DNA of 57,559 bases from positions 1 through 57,559 of the forward strand of contig JAGAMC010000023.1 in NCBI GenBank assembly GCA_017624915.1. Reading direction: 5' to 3'. Below, one piece after another: positions 17,522 to 26,119 of this stretch. Numbering within the stretch: the first letter of the stretch is position 1; the number at the start of each line of letters is the position of its first letter. A program made the translations under genes and the position numbers. Below the pieces are notes generated by a model, which made no database searches, was not told the origin of the DNA, and saw only the letters and a list, made by a program, of their open reading frames with translations. This DNA comes from Oscillospiraceae bacterium (GTDB taxonomy: Bacteria; Bacillota; Clostridia; Oscillospirales; Oscillospiraceae).

Positions 17522-18508
17522 ATGTCTTTGTTAATCGGTTTTGTTGTGGCTTTTGCGGTCACCTATCTGCTGGGCAAGGTGCTTATCCCTGTTCTGCGCC
17601 GGCTGAAGGCGGGCCAGTCCATTAAGGAGATCGGGCCCACCTGGCACATGTCCAAGCAGGGAACGCCCACCATGGGCGGCCTGATGTTCATCGCCGGCAT
17701 CGGCGCGGCGGTGCTGATCGCCGGCTGGCAGCAGATGCGGCAGGGCGTGTATACCCACCTGCTGGTGTTCCTGTTTGCACTGGTATTTGGTGCCATCGGC
17801 TATGTGGACGACTATGAGAAGGTCAAGCACCACCACAACACCGGTCTCACCGCGCCCCAGAAGTTTTTGCTGCAGCTGGCGGCATCCATTGCCTTTGTGG
17901 TGCTGCTGCGCCACCTGGGTGTCTTGAATCCGAACCTGTATATTCCTTTTGTGGGCAAAGAGCTGATCCTGCCCTGGCCTGCCTATATGGTTTTTGCTGC
18001 CTTTGTCATGGTGGCTACGGTGAATGCCGTGAACATCACCGACGGCGTGGACGGTCTGGCCACCGGCGTGACGATCCCTGTGGCTCTGTTCTATGTGGCG
18101 GCGGCTGTGTGGTGCGGCCGCATGGAACTGGGTGTGTTCGGCGCGGCGCTGGCCGGCGGGCTGGCCGCCTTCCTGATCTACAACTTCCACCCGGCCAAGG
18201 TGTTTATGGGGGACACCGGCTCGCTGTTTCTGGGCGGCGCGGTGTGCGGCATGGCCTTTGCCCTGAATATCCCGCTGGTCATCCCCATGATCGGCCTGAT
18301 CTATGTGGCGGAAGTGCTTTCCGACATTATTCAGGTGGCTTACTTCAAGCTTACCCATGGAAAGCGGATCTTCCGCATGGCGCCCCTGCATCATCATCTG
18401 GAGATGGGCGGCTGGAGTGAAGTGAAGCTGTTCAGTGTATTTTCTTTGATCACCGCCCTGATGTGTGTGCTGGCCTTCTGGGGCGTAATGGCGCGAATGA
18501 CAATTTGA
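17522..18508 (+). CDS. mraY: Phospho-N-acetylmuramoyl-pentapeptide transferase
   Basis: Predicted 328-aa polytopic membrane enzyme that moves phospho-MurNAc-pentapeptide onto undecaprenyl phosphate to form lipid I. Signatures: KEIGPTWHMSKQGTPTMGGL, the catalytic FGAIGYVDDYEKVKHHHNTGL, VNITDGVDGLATG, FHPAKVFMGDTGSLFLGG, and the C-terminal MAPLHHHLEMGGWSE. About ten TM helices. Start MSLLIGF is chosen because GGAGGT precedes it. Between mraY and ftsW the usual murD is absent. Confidence 0.97.
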   Translation: MSLLIGFVVAFAVTYLLGKVLIPVLRRLKAGQSIKEIGPTWHMSKQGTPTMGGLMFIAGIGAAVLIAGWQQMRQGVYTHLLVFLFALVFGAIGYVDDYEKVKHHHNTGLTAPQKFLLQLAASIAFVVLLRHLGVLNPNLYIPFVGKELILPWPAYMVFAAFVMVATVNAVNITDGVDGLATGVTIPVALFYVAAAVWCGRMELGVFGAALAGGLAAFLIYNFHPAKVFMGDTGSLFLGGAVCGMAFALNIPLVIPMIGLIYVAEVLSDIIQVAYFKLTHGKRIFRMAPLHHHLEMGGWSEVKLFSVFSLITALMCVLAFWGVMARMTI

Positions 18509-18569
18509 GTGCGCGGGGCTTATCGACCCGACCGTGCGCCCAATCCGGAGCCTGACAGATTTGAGTGCG
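18503..18569 (+). repeat. 11-bp direct repeat at the missing murD position
   Basis: ATTTGAGTGCG occurs at 18503-18513, overlapping the mraY stop, and again at 18559-18569. The 116-bp gap between mraY and ftsW contains no gene. Short direct repeats can mark an old deletion, but this one may be chance. Confidence 0.35.
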
Positions 18570-18624
18570 GCGGATAGGCGCGCAGGGGAGATAAGACCCA
18601 ACAAAGTTGAAAGGAGGGGCTGCC

Positions 18625-19839
18625 ATGGCACGAAAAGCGAAACGGGACCTCACGGTAGAGGAACAGCTGGCTCGGGGACCGGTGGATCTGCCCCTGCTGA
18701 TGCTGACCATGCTGCTGCTGGGTGTAGGCCTGATCATGGTGCTGTCGGCCTCCTATGCAACGGCCTATTATGACCCCAAGACCGATTCGCCTCTGGCCTA
18801 TGCCATTGCCCAGGCGCGCTTTGCTCTGCTGGGTGTGGCGGTCATGTACGGGGTATCCAGATTCAATTATCAGTATTTGCGCGTGCTTTCTGTGCCCATG
18901 CTGGTGGGCGCTGCCATCCTTCTGGTCATGGTGCTCACACCTCTGGGCGTGACCCTGAACGGCGCGACGCGCTGGCTGAAGCTGCTGCTGGTGGCCGGAC
19001 CTACCTTCCAGCCCTCGGAGATCGCAAAGATCGCGGTCATTCTGTTTTTTGCCGCCCGCCTTTCAAAGCGCGACTCCATAAAGAAAAAGAAGTGGAACCG
19101 CCGCACCCGGCTGGGACGCACACTGGCATGGCTGGACAAGGTCGGCTTTCTGGAACTGGTCCCTTACGGCGTGGTGCTGATCATCATCGCCGCCCTGCTG
19201 CTCAAGGAGCCCCACCTGTCCGGTACCATTCTGGTCATGGCCGGCGGCGCGGCGGTGCTGTTCGCGGCGGGCGTGAAGATGTACTGGTTTGTGCTGGGCG
19301 GCACTGTGGCGGTGGCCGGCATGGCCATCATTGTAAAATTCACCCCCTACATGACCTCGCGCATCCAGCTGTGGCTTGACCCCTGGAGCGACTCTCTGGG
19401 CAAGGGGTATCAGACCATCCAGTCCCTTTACTCCATTGGCTCCGGCGGCCTGCTGGGCCTTGGCCTTGGCAAGAGCCGCCAGAAGTTCCTGTTCCTGCCT
19501 GAGTCAGAGAATGACTTTATCTTCTCCGTGGCGGTGGAGGAGCTGGGCCTTGTGGGCGGCGTGCTGATCCTGGGGCTTTTTATGATGTTCATCCTGCGGG
19601 GCTACTGGATCGCCCTGCACGCCAGGGACCGGTTCGGCGCGCTGACGGCGGTGGGCATTACAACCCTGTTTGCTGTGCAGGTGTTTTTGAACATCGGCGT
19701 GGTGACCAATCTGATCCCCAATACCGGTATCTCCCTGCCGTTTTTCAGCTACGGCGGAACGGCGCTGATCATCCAGCTGGCGGAGGTCGGCATCATGCTG
19801 AGCATATCGAGGCAGATTCCAGCACCTAAACAAGACTGA
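18625..19839 (+). CDS. ftsW: SEDS peptidoglycan glycosyltransferase (FtsW/SpoVE type)
   Basis: Predicted 404-aa membrane protein with about ten TM helices. SEDS motifs: VLSASYATAYY, GATRWLKLLLVAGPTFQPSEIAKIAV, ARLDPWSD-like QLWLDPWSDSLGKGYQTIQSLYSIGSGGLLGLGLGKS, LPESENDFIFSVAVEELGLVGG, and NTGISLPFFSYGGTALI. The enzyme polymerises glycan strands from lipid II and pairs with the upstream class B PBP. FtsW and SpoVE cannot be told apart by eye. Start follows AAGGAGGGG. Confidence 0.95.
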   Translation: MARKAKRDLTVEEQLARGPVDLPLLMLTMLLLGVGLIMVLSASYATAYYDPKTDSPLAYAIAQARFALLGVAVMYGVSRFNYQYLRVLSVPMLVGAAILLVMVLTPLGVTLNGATRWLKLLLVAGPTFQPSEIAKIAVILFFAARLSKRDSIKKKKWNRRTRLGRTLAWLDKVGFLELVPYGVVLIIIAALLLKEPHLSGTILVMAGGAAVLFAAGVKMYWFVLGGTVAVAGMAIIVKFTPYMTSRIQLWLDPWSDSLGKGYQTIQSLYSIGSGGLLGLGLGKSRQKFLFLPESENDFIFSVAVEELGLVGGVLILGLFMMFILRGYWIALHARDRFGALTAVGITTLFAVQVFLNIGVVTNLIPNTGISLPFFSYGGTALIIQLAEVGIMLSISRQIPAPKQD

Positions 19840-19863
19840 GATTAAAGACTGCGGAGTGATGGA

Positions 19864-20982
19864 ATGAACATCCTGTTTACCTGCGGCGGCACGGCGGGAC
19901 ATGTGAATCCCGCGGTGGCCCTGGCACGCATTTTTCAGCAGCGGCATCCCGGGTGCAAGGTGCTGTTCGTCGGCGCGGACGGCGGCATGGAAAACCGCCT
20001 TGTGCCCAAGGAGGGCTATGAGATCCGCACGGTGAAGATCACCAACTTCCGCCGCTCCCTGCGGCCTGAAAATATCGCGCACAATGTGGGAACACTTGTG
20101 AATATGTACACCTCCCGGGCACAGGCCCGGCGCATCCTGGATGAATTCAAGCCCGACCTTGTGGTGGGAACGGGCGGTTACGCATCCTACCCTGTGGTGA
20201 AGCAGGCGGCCCGCCGGGGCATCCCCACCGCCGTGCACGAGTCCAACGCGTTCCCCGGCCTGACCACGCGGATGCTGGCGAAAGTGGTGGACTGCGTGAT
20301 GGTGGGCTTTGAGGAAAGCCGCGCCCACTACGATGACCCGGACAAAGTTGTGGTCACGGGCACGCCAGTGCGCGGAGATTTCTTTCGCTATACCCGTGCC
20401 GAGGCCAGAGCACAGCTGGGCATCACCGATGAGCGGCCGCTGCTGCTGTCCTATTGGGGCTCGCTGGGGGCAAGGGCGATGAATGATATGACGGCAGAGC
20501 TTATGGTTCTGGAGCAGAAATACGGCCTGCCCTTCCACCATATCCACGGCGCGGGCAGGGACTACGCCCGGCTGACCCGGCTGCTGGAAGAGCAGGGTGT
20601 CAACGCACAGCAGGGCGACCTGCAGGTGCGGGAATATATCTACGACATGCCCCTTGTCATGGCGGCCGCCGACGTGGTGCTGTGCCGTGCGGGCGCGTCC
20701 ACCATTTCCGAACTGACCGCCATCGCAAAGCCCAGTATCCTTGTGCCCTCACCCAACGTCACCGCCAACCATCAGGAGAAGAACGCCCGGGTGCTGGAGC
20801 ATCAGGGGGGCGCGGTGGTGCTGCTGGAGCAGGATTGCACCGGGCAGGGACTCTATGACGCTGTGTGGGGGCTGATGAATGATACCAAGCGCCGGGACGA
20901 GATGGTCCGGGCCCTGAGCGCCGTGGCGGTTCCCGACGCGGGAGAGAGTATCTATACCACCCTTTGCAAGCTTATGAAGTGA
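19864..20982 (+). CDS. murG: UDP-GlcNAc:lipid I N-acetylglucosaminyltransferase
   Basis: Predicted 372-aa peripheral membrane GT-B enzyme that turns lipid I into lipid II. N-terminal loop TCGGTAGHVNPAVALA, hydrophobic membrane patch, VVGTGGYASYPVV, HESNAFPGLTTRML, and the UDP-GlcNAc site CRAGASTISELTAIAKPSILVPSPN followed by HQEKNARVLE. One deviation: the usual GGSLGA loop opening the C-terminal domain reads YWGSLGA, so the first glycine is Trp. Lies 24 bp after ftsW. Confidence 0.95.
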   Translation: MNILFTCGGTAGHVNPAVALARIFQQRHPGCKVLFVGADGGMENRLVPKEGYEIRTVKITNFRRSLRPENIAHNVGTLVNMYTSRAQARRILDEFKPDLVVGTGGYASYPVVKQAARRGIPTAVHESNAFPGLTTRMLAKVVDCVMVGFEESRAHYDDPDKVVVTGTPVRGDFFRYTRAEARAQLGITDERPLLLSYWGSLGARAMNDMTAELMVLEQKYGLPFHHIHGAGRDYARLTRLLEEQGVNAQQGDLQVREYIYDMPLVMAAADVVLCRAGASTISELTAIAKPSILVPSPNVTANHQEKNARVLEHQGGAVVLLEQDCTGQGLYDAVWGLMNDTKRRDEMVRALSAVAVPDAGESIYTTLCKLMK

Positions 20983-21049
20983 TTTGAAAACCAAAACCGT
21001 GTCAACGGCATAGAATGGCCTGAATACCGAGAGGTCTGGAGGCTGTTCC

Positions 21050-22303
21050 ATGAGTTTTTTTGAGATCACCGGCCGCCGGCGGCTGTCCGGCAGCATTGGG
21101 GCCCACGGGGCCAAAAACAGCGTTCTTCCCATCTTGGCCGCCTGTGTGCTGGCACCGGGGGAGAGCGTGATCGAAAATTGCCCCGGTCTGTCTGACGTGG
21201 CGGCTACCGTGGAGATCCTGCGGGGTCTGGGCTGCCGTGTGGGGCGGGAGGGGGATGTCGTGACGGTGGATGCCGCCTGTGTGGAGGGGGGCGTCATTCC
21301 GGAACATCTCATGCGCGAAATGCGCTCGTCGGTCATTTTCCTCGGTGCGGTTCTGGGTCGGGTAGGCCGGGCGCAGATGTGTTATCCCGGCGGATGTGAG
21401 CTGGGCCCGCGGCCCATTGACCTGCATCTGGATGCCCTGCGAAAACTGGGCGCGGAGATCCGGGAGGAGGAGGGCGTGCTGCACTGCCGGGTCCCAGACA
21501 GGCTGCGGGGCTGCCGATTAGCCCTGCCCTTTCCCAGTGTAGGTGCCACGGAAAATGCCATGCTGGCCGCTTGTACGGCCCGGGGCGTTACCACTATCAC
21601 CGGAGCGGCCTGTGAGCCGGAGATCGAGGATCTGCAGATTTTTTTGAACAAGCTGGGTGCCAGGGTTCATGGTGCGGGCACACCGGTAGTGACGGTGGAG
21701 GGGGTAGAAACCCTCCATCCGACCCGCCATCGTGTAATGGGGGACCGCATCGTGGCGGCCACCTATCTGGCCGCTGTGGGCGCAGCGGGCGGCGAGGCGG
21801 AGGTGACAGGAGTTGATCCATGTCACTTGGCTACGGTGCTTGAGGTGCTGGAGCAGGCGGGGTGCAGTCTGAAAAGCGGGGGGCATAGCGTGCGCATTTG
21901 CAGCACAGGCCGCCTGCGCGGTGTGAGGCCCATACGCACGGCGCCCTATCCGGGATTCCCCACAGATGCTCAAGCCGTGACCATGGCCGCGCTGGCCGGG
22001 GGCGAGGGGACCACCGTGTTTGAGGAGAATATTTTCCAGAGCCGCTATCGACACGTCAGCGAGCTTGCCCGCATGGGTGCGGACATCCGCCTGACCGGGC
22101 GGACGGCCATTGTCACTGGAGCGCCGCTGCATGGTGCGCATGTGTGCAGCACCGATCTGCGGGGCGGGGCGGCCCTTGTGGTGGCGGCACTGGCGGCGGA
22201 GGGAACCAGCCGCGTGGGCGAGCTGCACCACATTGATCGGGGTTATGACCATCTGGAACACGCCCTGACCCAACTGGGCGCGCAGATAGAGAGAATCAAC
22301 TGA
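21050..22303 (+). CDS. murA: UDP-N-acetylglucosamine 1-carboxyvinyltransferase
   Basis: Predicted 417-aa EPSP-synthase-fold enzyme transferring enolpyruvate from PEP to UDP-GlcNAc, the first committed step of peptidoglycan synthesis. Active-site lysine in GAHGAKNSVLPIL, the catalytic cysteine in YPGGCELGPRPIDLHLDAL (fosfomycin-sensitive type), and ATENAMLAA, GFPTDAQAVTMA, ENIFQSRYRHVSEL, HIDRGYDHLE. A full-length active-looking enzyme, in contrast with the murE-like gene of the same cluster. Confidence 0.96.
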   Translation: MSFFEITGRRRLSGSIGAHGAKNSVLPILAACVLAPGESVIENCPGLSDVAATVEILRGLGCRVGREGDVVTVDAACVEGGVIPEHLMREMRSSVIFLGAVLGRVGRAQMCYPGGCELGPRPIDLHLDALRKLGAEIREEEGVLHCRVPDRLRGCRLALPFPSVGATENAMLAACTARGVTTITGAACEPEIEDLQIFLNKLGARVHGAGTPVVTVEGVETLHPTRHRVMGDRIVAATYLAAVGAAGGEAEVTGVDPCHLATVLEVLEQAGCSLKSGGHSVRICSTGRLRGVRPIRTAPYPGFPTDAQAVTMAALAGGEGTTVFEENIFQSRYRHVSELARMGADIRLTGRTAIVTGAPLHGAHVCSTDLRGGAALVVAALAAEGTSRVGELHHIDRGYDHLEHALTQLGAQIERIN

Positions 22304-22320
22304 CAGGAGAGACGCAGCAG

Positions 22321-23082
22321 ATGTCATCAGCCAGAAACAAGCGCAGACGGTACAGAAGAAGGGGACGCTTCGGCTTCCTCTATAAAATGTTGGCCGTAAT
22401 TGCTCTGGCTACGGCGGTTTTCATGGGTGCCACTGTGTTCTTCCGTGTAGAAGAGGTGGTGGTGGAGGGGAACGTCCGCTACCGGACGCAGGCGGTTATC
22501 GACGCGTCGGAAATCGTTCAGGGTGACAATCTGTTCGGACTAAACAAGTTTGAAATAGCCCGGCTTATTCGCAAACGGCTGCCCTATGTGGAGGCGGTGA
22601 ACATCCGCCGCAGTCTGCCCGCAACGCTGCTGATCAACGTGACGGAATGCCGGGCAGCGGCGCAGGTGCCGGGTGAGGATGGACAATGGCTCATCAGCCG
22701 GACCGGCAAGGTGCTGGAGCGCGCGCCTGAAGATGCGGCTGGCGCGACCATCGTAGAGGGACTCAATGCGGTGCAGCCGGAGGCGGGCTCCACGCTGGTG
22801 GTCAGAGAGGGGCAGCAGCTGCGCACGGCGGGCCTGCTGGCGCTTTTGAGCCAACTGGAACAGAACAATATGCTGGGGCGTGTGGCGCATATCGATGCAG
22901 GCTCCGATGCCCGTTTTATCATGTCTCTGGACGACCGGTTCACCGTCAAGCTGCCGGTGGGGGGTGACTATGCTTACCTGCTGGGCGCCATGGAGAAAGC
23001 TATCGCCACGCTGGAACCCTATGAGGCCGGAACGCTGGACCTGACGGTGAAGGATTATACCGTTATTTTCAGTCCTGCGTGA
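22321..23082 (+). CDS. ftsQ: FtsQ/DivIB cell division protein
   Basis: Predicted 253-aa bitopic membrane protein. A strongly basic cytosolic tail (RNKRRRYRRRGRFG), one TM helix at about 22-42, a POTRA domain (FFRVEEVVVEGNVRYRTQAVIDASEIVQGDNLF...), and a beta domain with VNIRRSLPATLLINVTECRAAA form the FtsQ/DivIB pattern. It acts in the FtsQLB complex with FtsL. Position between murA and ftsZ supports the call. Confidence 0.92.
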   Translation: MSSARNKRRRYRRRGRFGFLYKMLAVIALATAVFMGATVFFRVEEVVVEGNVRYRTQAVIDASEIVQGDNLFGLNKFEIARLIRKRLPYVEAVNIRRSLPATLLINVTECRAAAQVPGEDGQWLISRTGKVLERAPEDAAGATIVEGLNAVQPEAGSTLVVREGQQLRTAGLLALLSQLEQNNMLGRVAHIDAGSDARFIMSLDDRFTVKLPVGGDYAYLLGAMEKAIATLEPYEAGTLDLTVKDYTVIFSPA

Positions 23083-23133
23083 GCCTTCGACGCAAAAAGG
23101 CAGGAAAAGTATCGAAAAAATCTGTTTCGGTAC

Positions 23134-23162
23134 TTGACCTGCCTGAGAAAGAGCGATACAAT
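23134..23162 (+). promoter_or_regulatory. Predicted internal promoter for ftsZ
   Basis: TTGACC (23134-23139), 17-bp spacer, TACAAT (23157-23162), about 90 bp before ftsZ and after the ftsQ stop. It would let FtsZ be made independently of the long upstream operon. Confidence 0.8.
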
Positions 23163-23250
23163 GAACTAAATATGGATGACAGGCGGAGGGATGACCCCAA
23201 CAGCTTGTTTTTTCGAGTTTTTTCCACTTTTGTACTTAGGAGGAACAACA

Positions 23251-24393
23251 ATGGCATTCGGATTGGATATCGGGCCTGACAGCGTAGTCAGCATCAAAGT
23301 GGTGGGCGTCGGCGGCGGCGGCGGCAACGTGGTTAACCGCATGGTCCGTACCGGCACCAAAAACGTGGACTTCATTTCCGTCAACACAGATAAGCAGGCG
23401 CTGACTGTTTCCGGTGCCACTTACAAGATCCAGATCGGCGAAAAGCTGACCAACGGTCAGGGTGCCGGCTCCGATCCTGAGGTGGGCCGCAAGTCCGCCG
23501 AGGAGAACCGTGCCCAGATCGCAAAGGCCCTGGAGGATGCGGACATGGTCTTCATCACCGCGGGCATGGGCGGCGGCACCGGTACCGGTGCGGCTCCCAT
23601 CGTGGCTGACATTGCCAAGGAGATGGGCGTGCTCACCGTGGGCGTGGTCACCAAGCCCTTCCGTTTCGAAGGCGCCCGCCGCATGGCCCGGGCGGAAGAG
23701 GGCATTGCCGAGCTGCGGGGCAAGGTGGATTCTCTGGTCATCATCCCCAACGAGCGGCTGAAGATGGCCACCGATCAGAAGATCACCATGCTCAACGCCT
23801 TTGAGATCGCGGACGACGTTCTGCAGCAGGCAGTTCAGTCCATCTCCGATCTGATCAAGAACACCGGCTTCATCAATCTGGACTTTGCAGACGTGACCGC
23901 CGTCATGAAGGACGCCGGCCGTGCCCATATGGGCGTGGGTCGTGCCGCCGGAAAGGGAAAGGCCGAGGAGGCTGCCCGTATGGCCATCTCCAGCCCCCTG
24001 CTGGAGACCTCCATCAACGGCGCCCGGGGCGTGCTGATCAACGTCACCGGCTCCATGGACATCGGTCTGGAGGAAGTGGAGACTGCCGCCAATCTGGTGC
24101 AGGAGGCCGCCCATCCCGATGCCAACATCATCTTCGGTGCCGCTTTTGACGAGGAGTTGGAGGATGAGATCCGGGTCACCGTCATTGCCACCGGCTTTGA
24201 CGAGAAGCCCGCCGAGATGCCCGTTGCCCCCTATACCGAGGCCAAGGCCAAGGTGGAGGAGCAGCAGGCTGAGGCCCCCGCCCCTGTTGCTGAGGAGCAG
24301 TCTGTGGAGGCCAAGCCCGCCGAGGAGGAGAGCTCTGCCGTGTCTCAGGAGGACTGGGATATCCTGCAGAAGATCTTCAGCAAGCGCAGCTGA
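23251..24393 (+). CDS. ftsZ: Cell division GTPase FtsZ
   Basis: Predicted 380-aa tubulin homologue forming the Z-ring. GTP-binding VGVGGGGGNVVNRM, NTDKQAL, the tubulin signature FITAGMGGGTGTGAAP, FRFEGARRM, and the T7 loop NLDFADVTAVMKDAGRAHMG. A Glu/Ala/Pro-rich linker (about 318-360) ends in the conserved C-terminal peptide QEDWDILQKIFSKRS that binds FtsA/SepF-type partners. Start MAFGLDIG is preceded by TAGGAGGAAC. Last dcw gene, with its own promoter and a terminator. Confidence 0.98.
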   Translation: MAFGLDIGPDSVVSIKVVGVGGGGGNVVNRMVRTGTKNVDFISVNTDKQALTVSGATYKIQIGEKLTNGQGAGSDPEVGRKSAEENRAQIAKALEDADMVFITAGMGGGTGTGAAPIVADIAKEMGVLTVGVVTKPFRFEGARRMARAEEGIAELRGKVDSLVIIPNERLKMATDQKITMLNAFEIADDVLQQAVQSISDLIKNTGFINLDFADVTAVMKDAGRAHMGVGRAAGKGKAEEAARMAISSPLLETSINGARGVLINVTGSMDIGLEEVETAANLVQEAAHPDANIIFGAAFDEELEDEIRVTVIATGFDEKPAEMPVAPYTEAKAKVEEQQAEAPAPVAEEQSVEAKPAEEESSAVSQEDWDILQKIFSKRS

Positions 24394-24403
24394 TAAGAGA
24401 ATA

Positions 24404-24437
24404 AAAAGCAGGACCGGAGCTCCGGTCCTGCTTTTTT
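24404..24437 (+). terminator. Intrinsic terminator of ftsZ
   Basis: Stem AAAAGCAGGACCGGAG / CTCCGGTCCTGCTTTT followed by T, 11 bp after the ftsZ stop. Confidence 0.94.
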
Positions 24438-24442
24438 GCGTG

Positions 24443-24474
24443 AAAAAGCCCCGGCGCACAGCGCCGGGGCTTTT
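24443..24474 (-). terminator. Intrinsic terminator of the uracil permease gene
   Basis: Read leftward, AGCCCCGGCGC / GCGCCGGGGCT with a 3-nt loop is followed by a T tract. It is a separate hairpin back to back with the ftsZ terminator. Confidence 0.92.
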
Positions 24475-24485
24475 GATACAGGGGA

Positions 24486-25805
24486 TCAGTGATGGATGCC
24501 GCGGTTCTGGTCGCCTTCGGGGTTGACGCCGAACTCATAGTCGTTGCCGGGCAGGATGGCATTGAGCACGATGCCGGCGATGGCGGCGAGGGCCAGACCG
24601 GTCAGGGTGATGGAGGTGCCGGCCACGGTAAAGGTCAGACCGTCGGAGAAGCCCAGACCGCACACCAGGATAACGGCGGCGATGATCAGGTTGCGGGAGT
24701 TGGTAAAGTCCACCTTGTTCTCCACGATGTTGCGCACGCCGATGGCGGAGATCATGCCGTACAGGATGAAGGACACGCCGCCGATAATGGCGGAGGGCAT
24801 GGTTCCGATCAGAGCGGCAAAGGCGGGGGAGAAGGACAGCGCGATGGCGTAGATGGCGGCCAGACGGATGACCTTGGGGTCATGGACGTTGGACAGAACC
24901 AGAACGCCGGTATTCTCACCGTAAGTGGTGTTGGCGGGGCCGCCGAACATGGCGGACAGGGAGGTGGCGATGCCGTCACCGATCAGGGTGCGGTGCAGAC
25001 CGGGATCTTCGATGAAGTTCTGTTCGGTGGTGGCGGAGATGGCGGACATATCACCGATGTGCTCCATCATGGTAGCCAGAGCAATGGGGGCCATGACCAG
25101 AATGGCGGTCAGGTCAAACTTGGGCAGGCTGAAAGGCTGCAGGCCGACCACCTGAGCAGCGGCCACGGAGGAGAAGTCCACCTGCTTGGTCAAAACAGCA
25201 ACGATGTAAGCGCCAACCACGCCCAGCAGGATGGGGATGATCTTGATCATACCCTTGCCCCAGATGTTGGCAACCACAACGATGGCCATGGTGACCAGAG
25301 CCAGCCACCAGCATTTGGAGGCGTTGTCCACCGCGGAGGGGGCCAGATTCAGACCGATGCAGATGATGATGGGGCCGGTGACCACGGGGGGCAGGAAGCG
25401 CATGACCTTCTTCACGCCAACCAGCTTGATCACGGCAGCCAGCACCAGATACAGCAGGCCGGCGATCACAATGCCGCCCAGAGCGTAGGCCAGTTTATCC
25501 TCTGGGGTAACATCCTTGTAGACTTCCAGACCGGAAACGGTAGCGAAGCCGCCCAGGAAGGCGAAGGAGGAGCCCAGGAAGGCAGGCACCTTCATCTTGG
25601 TGCACAGATGGAAAAACAGCGTGCCGATGCCGGCAAAGAGCAGGGTGGTCTGGATGCTCAGGGGCAGGTTGGCACCGTTGGGGTCTGCCACGATGATGGG
25701 GACCAGGATGGTGGCGCCAAACATGGCGAACATGTGCTGCAGACCCAGAATGAGCATCTTGGGAATGCCCAGCTGGCGCGCGTCGCGGATTGCTTCGTTG
25801 TTCAT
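24486..25805 (-). CDS. uraA: Uracil permease (NCS2 family)
   Basis: Predicted 439-aa nucleobase:cation symporter with about 12-14 TM helices. It starts LGIPKMLILGLQHMFAMFGATILVPIIV, the NCS2 opening with the QH motif in TM1, and has the substrate-site segment MAPIALATMMEHIGDMSAIS with its conserved Glu, followed by LIGDGIATSLSAMFGGPANTTYGENTGV. This last pattern is typical of the uracil-specific branch (UraA/PyrP). ATG follows AGAAGGGAG. Its leader contains a terminator-like hairpin, which suggests attenuation by pyrimidines. Confidence 0.94.
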   Translation of the reverse strand: MNNEAIRDARQLGIPKMLILGLQHMFAMFGATILVPIIVADPNGANLPLSIQTTLLFAGIGTLFFHLCTKMKVPAFLGSSFAFLGGFATVSGLEVYKDVTPEDKLAYALGGIVIAGLLYLVLAAVIKLVGVKKVMRFLPPVVTGPIIICIGLNLAPSAVDNASKCWWLALVTMAIVVVANIWGKGMIKIIPILLGVVGAYIVAVLTKQVDFSSVAAAQVVGLQPFSLPKFDLTAILVMAPIALATMMEHIGDMSAISATTEQNFIEDPGLHRTLIGDGIATSLSAMFGGPANTTYGENTGVLVLSNVHDPKVIRLAAIYAIALSFSPAFAALIGTMPSAIIGGVSFILYGMISAIGVRNIVENKVDFTNSRNLIIAAVILVCGLGFSDGLTFTVAGTSITLTGLALAAIAGIVLNAILPGNDYEFGVNPEGDQNRGIHH

Positions 25806-25836
25806 TTGTTTTTTCTCCCTTCTTTTTTGTTTGCGC

Positions 25837-25866
25837 AAAAAAAGACAACCACAAAAACTGTGATTG
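25837..25866 (-). promoter_or_regulatory. Candidate attenuator hairpin in the uraA leader
   Basis: In the minus-strand leader the 8-bp stem CAATCACA / TGTGGTTG (one G-T pair) with a U-rich loop runs into TCTTTTTTT, 31 bases before the uraA ATG. Pyrimidine transport genes in Firmicutes are often controlled by PyrR-type attenuation at this position. I could not identify a clear PyrR-binding loop or an antiterminator. Confidence 0.5.
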
Positions 25867-25960
25867 CCGAATTAAAAAGAAAATGAGGCACAGAAGACGG
25901 AAGTGGACAGACCGTACACCCCAAACGTCATCTCTACCCCTCCTCTTTTTTACTTTTATC

Positions 25961-25989
25961 ATCATAACAGAACCTGAGGAAGAACGCAA
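25961..25989 (-). promoter_or_regulatory. Predicted sigma-A promoter of uraA
   Basis: On the minus strand TTGCGT (25984-25989), 17 bp and TATGAT (25961-25966). This leaves a leader of about 150 nt, long enough for attenuation. The 314-bp gap 25806-26119 is AT-rich and holds only this leader and the divergent lysA promoter. Confidence 0.65.
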
Positions 25990-26051
25990 GGGGAAAAGTG
26001 CTTTTTTGTCAATTTACGGGGAAGAAAAGGAAAATGTGCGGGCGGTGCCGA

Positions 26052-26080
26052 TTGACAAGCGCAGGGAAAACAGATACACT
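26052..26080 (+). promoter_or_regulatory. Predicted sigma-A promoter of lysA
   Basis: Consensus TTGACA (26052-26057), 17-bp spacer, TACACT (26075-26080), 39 bp before the start codon. Confidence 0.82.
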
Positions 26081-26119
26081 GATAACGATTTGCTTCAACA
26101 TGTCGAGGAGTGAGCATAA

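Noticed and set aside
24489-25886. Long rightward open frame opposite uraA
   Set aside because: The product is a low-complexity Gly/Gln/His/Asp string, the expected antisense of a membrane transporter.
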